Source: an uncultured Eubacteriales bacterium
GTDB lineage: Bacteria > Bacillota > Clostridia > UBA1381 > UMGS1253
DNA length: 11,613 nucleotides
Direction of reading: 5' to 3'
Assembly: GCA_900550065.1 (NCBI GenBank)
Contig: URQR01000049.1
Location: 1-11,613, forward strand
Shown: piece after piece, positions 6,833 through 11,613 of the stretch
How positions within the stretch are numbered: the first letter of the stretch is position 1
How the letters are laid out: each line of letters begins with the position of its first letter
The notes under the pieces: model-generated
What the model saw: only the letters and a program-made list of their open reading frames with translations
Told to the model about the DNA's origin: nothing
Databases searched by the model: none
Position numbers and translations under genes: made by a program

Positions 6833-9800
6833 ATGCAAATCAGAAAAGCGCTATGTATCCTGCTAACCGTCACAATGATAATAGGTATTTTGCCATGTGT
6901 CACATACGCGGCGGACAACAAATCCAGAATCATCTACTTTAACGACTTTGAGTCCGAGGATATTACAGGTAATGCGAGCATTGCGCCCAAGTCGAACAAA
7001 ATTGAACGTTACGAAGAAAAGAACGGCAACGGTGCCGTAATGATTTCCACCTATGGAAAATCGTCTGAGGACGCATTTTTTCAAGCCACCACAAAGGGCA
7101 TCGACTGGGATAATGTTGTTGTTGAGCTCTCCCTTTCCTGTGTTGAGGGCGGCCTTTCGACTAATTTGCAGTTTAAAGATTCTGTCCCGAAGCAGAGCGC
7201 GCTGTTTTCAACCGACAAAAACGGCAACATAATTTCTAAAGGAAGCGAGACGAATTTAGGCAGCATTCAGGCGGGAAAATGGATCAAGCTATCGTTTGCA
7301 ATCGACTTTGCGAATCGGAAATATTCTACCTATGTAAACGGAAAACGCGTTGAAAAAAACATTGCCTTAAACGGTGAATGCTCAAAAAACTTTAACTTTA
7401 TGCGCCTGTACATGACAAAAGGGGCGCAGGGTGATATTCTGTTGGATAACTTTGCTATATACGAAGGGACAGAGCCGCGTGACATTACCGACGAGGCAGC
7501 GGCGATGCCTACCCCTGTAGCGGCGCCCACTGTATCGCCAAAGGGTTCGGGTAAAAATTATGAAATTAACTATGCTGATATGGGAAGACTCGACAACGCA
7601 GTTGTACTGCTGGTAGACGCACCAAATGCATACGCAAACAAGCAGCTTACAAAAGTGGACGCGGACAATGATGCCGTCGTGCCAACGGTGATAAATGACC
7701 GCACACTCGTTCCCCTCCGGTTTATATCTGAATCCTTTGGCGCACAGGTTGGCTGGGACGAAGCCACCCAGACCGCCACGGTCGTCCTTGACGGAAAGAC
7801 GGTCAACACTGTGATTGGCAGCAATGCATTGACTGTAGACGGCCAGAGCGTACCGCTTGATGTTCCGGCACAGGTGATAAACGACCGCACTATGCTGCCG
7901 CTGCGTGCTATGGCTGAGTCGCTCGGAAAGACTGTCTTCTGGGACGATAGAGGGCTTATCATACTCACAGACGCAGCGACAAAAATTGACAGCGAAAAGG
8001 ACGCCAGATTAATCAGCGCTATGATTGCATACTTACAATCGGGCAAGCTCGCGCTCAACTATTCGGCCTCCCCACATTTTACACAATGGGTGCTCGACGA
8101 TGCGGTAAAAGCCGCACCGATAGAATTCAGCGCTGACAAGGGTAATAACAACATTGCCTCCAAAGGCGCAAAGGCGCTCTACTACCTGACGCTTGCGGCC
8201 TATCTGGACGAAACGGCATCTGCCTCCGACGGCACACTTGCCAAAGACGCGGCTTTGGTGCAGCTGCGCAGTCTAATTGGAGGCGGGCGCGAGCCATATG
8301 CATGCGTCGGGCCGTACTGGAGTCATGCGGTTGTGGCGGCAAGCCTCGTACTCGTTAAAAATACGCCGGCGGTATACGGCGCACTCACACAGGACGAGAA
8401 GGACCGGATGGACTGGCTTATGAAGGCGCTTGCAATTTCCGGCAACTGGGGCTTTAACGACCAGAACAACTACAAGACTGGATTTGACCTGTTGGGTAAT
8501 TTTAATAAGGAATGGAACCCAAACTATCGGAATACGTATCTTAATGTTGTGATTTCGGCGGCAATGTACTTTGGCGCAGACGAGCTCGATAAAATATTCA
8601 CTTCATTCAGCTATGACGAATATATGAAAAAACTCGAAGAGCTTGGATATACAAATATTATACACACATGGTCGGCCGCGGGCAAAGACCTGATGGAAAA
8701 CGGCGGCGAATGTACTCTTTTAGGCGGTATCGGCGCGAGCGGCATGGTCGCGGGCCAGAGCGGCGGCAAGGGGGCGGGTGTGAAGGTTCCTTTTAAATAT
8801 AAAGGAATGGGGCCGGACGACCTCGACGGTATTTTCACAAGCCTGCTCGACTATACATACGGCGCAGTCGCTTCCAGCTCGCACGGCGTAAAAGACGGCG
8901 AATACTACTCCTATATTCTGTCCGGTAAAAACACGCCGTATGAGGGGTACAACGGCATGATGTTTGAGTTTTGCTCGGGCAGCCGCAGCAGCGCGGGCTA
9001 CTGCTATGACAGTATGATGATTTTAATGCCGATGTACGCAAACTTTAAGCTGTTCGGCGGCTGGAACTCGGAGGCAGACTGGCAAAAGACGTTTGACGCA
9101 TGGATTTATGTCGGCACAGAGGATTTGATTTTTAAGCTTACAGAGGGCTATATGGGGTATTCGACCTCCTTTCCCGGCTATAAGGAGGAGCGCGAGTACG
9201 ACAAGATCTCGGTCGGCTATGCGATGGATAAGGATATGTGGCGAAACTTTCACTGTATGTTAGGCGAAGACATCAGCGTTACAGTAAACCCGAACGCCAA
9301 GCCGGAAATCAACGCCGCCCCGGCAGAGCCCAAGGATGGTATTACATCGCCGCCGGCGGACGCAATTATCCCAACCTATCAGACGAGCAAATTTACAAAC
9401 GATGCTGTCCTACCGCTTGGCGGCAGCTATACAGGCGACGTTACAACGGAGTTCGACGTTGTGTTCGACAGCGAAGTCGGCAATACCTTTGACGGCGTAA
9501 TCATGTATGACAGCGCCGACGCGAGGGATATGACCTACGCGAAAGCGAACGTTCTAATCCAGTTCAACAACCAGACCATCAATATCATGAACGGGAGCGG
9601 GTATAAGTGGACGGCGTTCCCCGTCGCAGCGAATTATCGGTATCATTTTAAGGTCAAGATGAACGCAGCCACAAAAAAGTACAGTGTTTGGATTACGCCG
9701 ACATGGCCCGAGCCGGGCGAGGAGCAGCTCGTGGCCGACGGCTATGCGTTCCGAAATACGGCACAGGAAATTTCAGCGTTTGGTTCTCTTATTCCCGTCA

Positions 9801-9859
9801 GAGCCTCCCAAACAGGCAGCTACTGGATTGAGAACCATACAGTTTCAGCGGCAGAGTAG
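6833..9859 (+). CDS. Secreted multidomain protein with copper-amine-oxidase-N stalk domain, probably polysaccharide-active
   Basis: The 1008-residue product starts with a clear signal peptide (basic MQIRK, hydrophobic core, cleavage near TYA-A at about residue 26). Residues 35-215 look like a laminin-G-type beta-sandwich (FNDFESEDI, GKWIKLSFAIDFA, ILLDNFAIYEG). Residues 265-383 are two halves of a copper-amine-oxidase-N-type domain, VINDRTLVPLRFISESFGA and VINDRTMLPLRAMAESLGK, common in clostridial surface proteins. Residues 385-820 are rich in helices and aromatics, with PYWSHA, WGFNDQNNYKTGFD and WNPNYRNTYLN. This suits an alpha/alpha-toroid lyase or hydrolase, but I cannot name a family or catalytic residues. 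Residues 849-1008 form another beta-sandwich (YRYHFKVKMNAATKKYSVWI). No sortase signal or S-layer homology repeats are seen, so it may be released. The ATG follows a GGGGGT ribosome binding site. It has its own promoter and terminator. Secretion and stalk domain are firm; enzyme activity is inferred. Confidence 0.88.
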   Translation: MQIRKALCILLTVTMIIGILPCVTYAADNKSRIIYFNDFESEDITGNASIAPKSNKIERYEEKNGNGAVMISTYGKSSEDAFFQATTKGIDWDNVVVELSLSCVEGGLSTNLQFKDSVPKQSALFSTDKNGNIISKGSETNLGSIQAGKWIKLSFAIDFANRKYSTYVNGKRVEKNIALNGECSKNFNFMRLYMTKGAQGDILLDNFAIYEGTEPRDITDEAAAMPTPVAAPTVSPKGSGKNYEINYADMGRLDNAVVLLVDAPNAYANKQLTKVDADNDAVVPTVINDRTLVPLRFISESFGAQVGWDEATQTATVVLDGKTVNTVIGSNALTVDGQSVPLDVPAQVINDRTMLPLRAMAESLGKTVFWDDRGLIILTDAATKIDSEKDARLISAMIAYLQSGKLALNYSASPHFTQWVLDDAVKAAPIEFSADKGNNNIASKGAKALYYLTLAAYLDETASASDGTLAKDAALVQLRSLIGGGREPYACVGPYWSHAVVAASLVLVKNTPAVYGALTQDEKDRMDWLMKALAISGNWGFNDQNNYKTGFDLLGNFNKEWNPNYRNTYLNVVISAAMYFGADELDKIFTSFSYDEYMKKLEELGYTNIIHTWSAAGKDLMENGGECTLLGGIGASGMVAGQSGGKGAGVKVPFKYKGMGPDDLDGIFTSLLDYTYGAVASSSHGVKDGEYYSYILSGKNTPYEGYNGMMFEFCSGSRSSAGYCYDSMMILMPMYANFKLFGGWNSEADWQKTFDAWIYVGTEDLIFKLTEGYMGYSTSFPGYKEEREYDKISVGYAMDKDMWRNFHCMLGEDISVTVNPNAKPEINAAPAEPKDGITSPPADAIIPTYQTSKFTNDAVLPLGGSYTGDVTTEFDVVFDSEVGNTFDGVIMYDSADARDMTYAKANVLIQFNNQTINIMNGSGYKWTAFPVAANYRYHFKVKMNAATKKYSVWITPTWPEPGEEQLVADGYAFRNTAQEISAFGSLIPVRASQTGSYWIENHTVSAAE

Positions 9860-9868
9860 TATAGCAGC

Positions 9869-9911
9869 AAAAACGAGCGGCAAATGATAAATAATGCCGC
9901 TCGTTTTTTAT
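9869..9911 (+). terminator. Rho-independent terminator after the 1008-residue protein
   Basis: AAAAACGAGCGGCA (9869-9882) pairs with TGCCGCTCGTTTTT (9895-9908) across a 12-base loop and ends in a T run. It starts ten bases after the stop at 9859 and separates this gene from the next secreted protein. Confidence 0.92.
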
Positions 9912-9926
9912 TGATGTCCAGCAGAG

Positions 9927-9990
9927 TATGATGTAAATTGCATTGTAACTATTGACTAAATTTTTTTACCGTGCTATGATATAAATTGTA
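9927..9990 (+). repeat. Pair of 16-base direct repeats, the second covering the -10 element
   Basis: TATGATGTAAATTGCA (9927-9942) and TATGATATAAATTGTA (9975-9990) agree at 14 of 16 positions and start 48 bases apart. The second copy contains the TATGAT -10 box and the probable transcription start; the first lies just before the -35. The layout resembles paired operator sites but no regulator gene is in the window. Confidence 0.45.
9952..9980 (+). promoter_or_regulatory. Sigma-A-type promoter of the SGNH esterase gene
   Basis: TTGACT (9952-9957), a 17-base spacer and TATGAT (9975-9980); both boxes are 5 of 6 to consensus. The start of transcription would be near 9987, leaving a leader of about 36 bases with GGGAGG eight bases before the ATG at 10023. 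Confidence 0.7.
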
Positions 9991-10022
9991 ATATACTGTA
10001 TTTTAAAAGGGAGGAATGATTG

Positions 10023-10613
10023 ATGAAACGAAGTAAAATAGCAGCATATTTTCTTGTGCTGACAGTATTGGCGACGGTTTTGCTGCCGACAGGAGCAGTC
10101 CATGCAAAAATAATCGGCTCCGGTACAACACCATCCTCTGTAAATGGCGTGTTCGATGCCGAGGCGGAGGATTTGCCGTTTGACGATGATTATTTGGGAC
10201 TCAGTACGAATGATTCCTTTTCCGACGGCATGGGTTTATATGTGCTCAAAGAAGATAAGACACAGCCTGCGGTCAGCGACCCGGCGCATCTGGACGCTTC
10301 CTTTATTGCTGACAAGGCCGGTACATATACGATTTGGGTACGCGGAACTGCGTCCGCGGCGAATTCGGCGGGCCGCAGCGTCTATGTATCTATTAATCAG
10401 GGAGAATATAAAGACACAAATTTGAATAACAACGCCGGCGACCCGCCGAAATGGATGAAGCTCACGACTGCCACCGCTTCCGCACCGGGGCAGCATCCGT
10501 ATCCGGCGCAGGCAGAACTACAACATTGTGCTCGACCGTATCTATTGTACGACAGATGCGTCCTTTACACCGAACGATACGAATGTGGCGTTAAGTCCGC
10601 CGATTTCGTATGA
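10023..10613 (+). CDS. Secreted SGNH/GDSL esterase, 5' part up to the frameshift (signal peptide and carbohydrate-binding-type domain)
   Basis: This reading frame is the front of a larger gene. The ATG at 10023 follows GGGAGG; a TTG one codon earlier is possible but less well spaced. A signal peptide (MKRSK, hydrophobic core, cleavage near VHA-K at residue 28) is followed at about residues 38-155 by a beta-sandwich of the CBM6/CBM35 kind: FDAEAEDLPF at the front, then AGTYTIWVRG and GRSVYVSINQGEY. After Gly156 the frame turns into a low-quality tail (QHPYPAQAELQHC and on) that ends at a TGA at 10611. The continuing half of the binding domain is in the next frame, so about 40 terminal residues of this frame are probably not natural. 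If the shift is real, the product would be a truncated secreted binding domain without enzyme. The family call for the domain is tentative. Confidence 0.72.
   Translation: MKRSKIAAYFLVLTVLATVLLPTGAVHAKIIGSGTTPSSVNGVFDAEAEDLPFDDDYLGLSTNDSFSDGMGLYVLKEDKTQPAVSDPAHLDASFIADKAGTYTIWVRGTASAANSAGRSVYVSINQGEYKDTNLNNNAGDPPKWMKLTTATASAPGQHPYPAQAELQHCARPYLLYDRCVLYTERYECGVKSADFV
10487..10490 (+). other. Apparent single-base frameshift (extra G)
   Basis: A run of four G lies where the frame breaks. With three G the text reads GCA CCG GGC AGC ATC CGT ATC, that is APGSIRI, and joins SIRIRRRQNYNIVLDRIY, which completes the carbohydrate-binding domain. Both halves then form one open frame to the window end. 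A sequencing or assembly error and a genuine mutation are both possible; no known +1 shifting signal is seen. Confidence 0.8.
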
Positions 10614-11613
10614 TTTAACACCCACAAAGCTGACAACGCTGCGGGATTCTTTGAACGCTTGGCACGGTATGACAGCTGGTGAGGTTCTCGCCGATGTAAG
10701 CGTTGCCGACGGATTTGGTTTAACAAAGCAAATCTATGCGGCGGACGGAAGCATTGTGTCGCCGGATACGCCCGCATCAGAGGGAATGTACATCCGTGTT
10801 TCAAAAAGTGCGGTTAAATACGCGGATCATCCGCTTGTATACAGCGACCACCGCGTTGGGCCGGTCTCCTACAGCGTGGCTGGTGTAAACGGCGCGTCGT
10901 GCTGGGATGAAAACGGATATAAAGGCGCGAAGCTGAATGCTTCTGTAACGATCGATAGCTTTGTGGATGATGTATCGAAGGATTATACGCTTGTTATTAC
11001 GCAGAAAAAGGACGGTCGACTGACGGATATTGCTTCAAAAAGCATCACGGTAGGCGCAAAAGGCTCGTCGACCATTACGCTCGACTACGACATAGAGGAC
11101 GGCAGCGACGCAATCTATCAAATTTACTTATGGGATAATTTTGCGTCCATTACACCGCTCAGCAAGTCCTACATTTTGTCGCCGAAACTGCGGGGCAAAA
11201 AGATGGCTGTGTTTGGTGACAGTATCACAAACGGGTTTATCACCTACCCCTCCGACATTGGGCTGATTAATGGGATGACCTACAGCGATAACAGCAGCAA
11301 AACCGATATCTTTAACGTTGCGGTTGGCGGCGCGCGAATGTCTTCACACAATGACCCTGTCGGCGTATGCAGTATGGTGTCGCTCGTCGACACGCTGACC
11401 GACCCGGCGAAGGACTTTTCCGCGCAGCAGCAGTATTTGGGCGGTCTTGGCGGATGGACCAACGGCACGTTTATTTATAACAACATGGTGGCGTTGAAGG
11501 AACAGATTCAAACTATTGACTACGCAACCGTATTCTACGGTACAAACGACTTTACCGCAAGCGTCAAGCTGGACAATGAAAGCAATATATATGACACAAC
11601 GACCTTTGGCGGC
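10491..11613 (+). CDS. Secreted SGNH/GDSL esterase, 3' part after the frameshift (runs off the window)
   Basis: This frame has no good start of its own; it continues the gene beginning at 10023. It is open for over 370 codons to the window edge. In numbering of the repaired protein, the binding domain ends near residue 190 (NIVLDRIYCTTDASFTPND). A small module with GMTAGEVLADVSVADGFG and a YAADG repeat-like part spans 204-256. A beta-sandwich spans 282-382, ending in IYLWDNFASITPLSK, a clostridial-type ending. The SGNH hydrolase domain starts near 394. Its block I is GDSIT with nucleophile Ser400, block II the Gly of VAVGGAR near 435, and block III GTND with Asn508. The Asp-His pair of block V lies beyond the window. 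Such domains remove acetyl or other acyl groups; with this architecture a polysaccharide acetylesterase, for example on rhamnogalacturonan, is the best guess. Confidence 0.82.

Noticed and set aside
6754..6942. A 62-codon plus-strand open frame before the 1008-residue protein.
   Set aside because: It would begin at the promoter -35 region, has no ribosome binding site and overlaps the real signal-peptide coding region in another frame.
10480..10495. Programmed ribosomal frameshifting in the esterase gene.
   Set aside because: The needed shift is +1 and no slippery codon, nearby stop or internal Shine-Dalgarno element is present; an indel explains it more simply.
10565..10804. A 79-codon minus-strand open frame.
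   Set aside because: It is antisense to the continuing esterase frame, which is open and domain-rich throughout.

Overview
The window looks like chromosome of a spore-forming anaerobic Firmicute of class Clostridia that degrades plant polysaccharides. This rests on a cotJA-cotJB-cotJC spore-coat operon, strong purine-rich ribosome binding sites, roughly balanced base composition, the clostridial order polA-coaE-lytic transglycosylase, and a secreted protein with a copper-amine-oxidase-N-type stalk domain. Species cannot be told from the sequence; a gut or digester pectin degrader is an inference.

Left part (minus strand, about 5420 down to 1): a housekeeping run reads polA (DNA polymerase I), coaE (dephospho-CoA kinase) and a membrane-anchored lytic transglycosylase. 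It leads after a short gap, with no terminator visible, into a cytoplasmic GH78 alpha-L-rhamnosidase whose 3' end lies outside the window. A well-spaced sigma-A-type promoter precedes polA.

Middle (5335-6676, plus strand): a 224-base divergent intergenic region, then cotJA, cotJB and cotJC (manganese-catalase fold), tightly spaced and closed by a strong hairpin terminator.

Right part (6690-11613, plus strand): two secreted, multidomain, carbohydrate-active-looking proteins, each with its own sigma-A-like promoter and separated by a strong terminator. The first (1008 residues) has a signal peptide, a beta-sandwich, a stalk-domain pair, a large central helical region I cannot assign to a family, and a C-terminal beta-sandwich. 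The second has a signal peptide, a carbohydrate-binding-type domain, two small accessory domains and an SGNH/GDSL esterase domain that runs off the window. Its frame is broken by what looks like one extra G at 10487-10490.

Together the two secreted proteins and the cytoplasmic rhamnosidase suggest breakdown of a rhamnose-containing, acetylated polysaccharide such as rhamnogalacturonan: deacetylation and cutting outside the cell, rhamnose release inside. No transporter or regulator is in the window to support this, so the substrate is inference. No tRNA, rRNA, CRISPR array, insertion sequence or integrase was seen. No gene-free stretch exceeds 300 bases.
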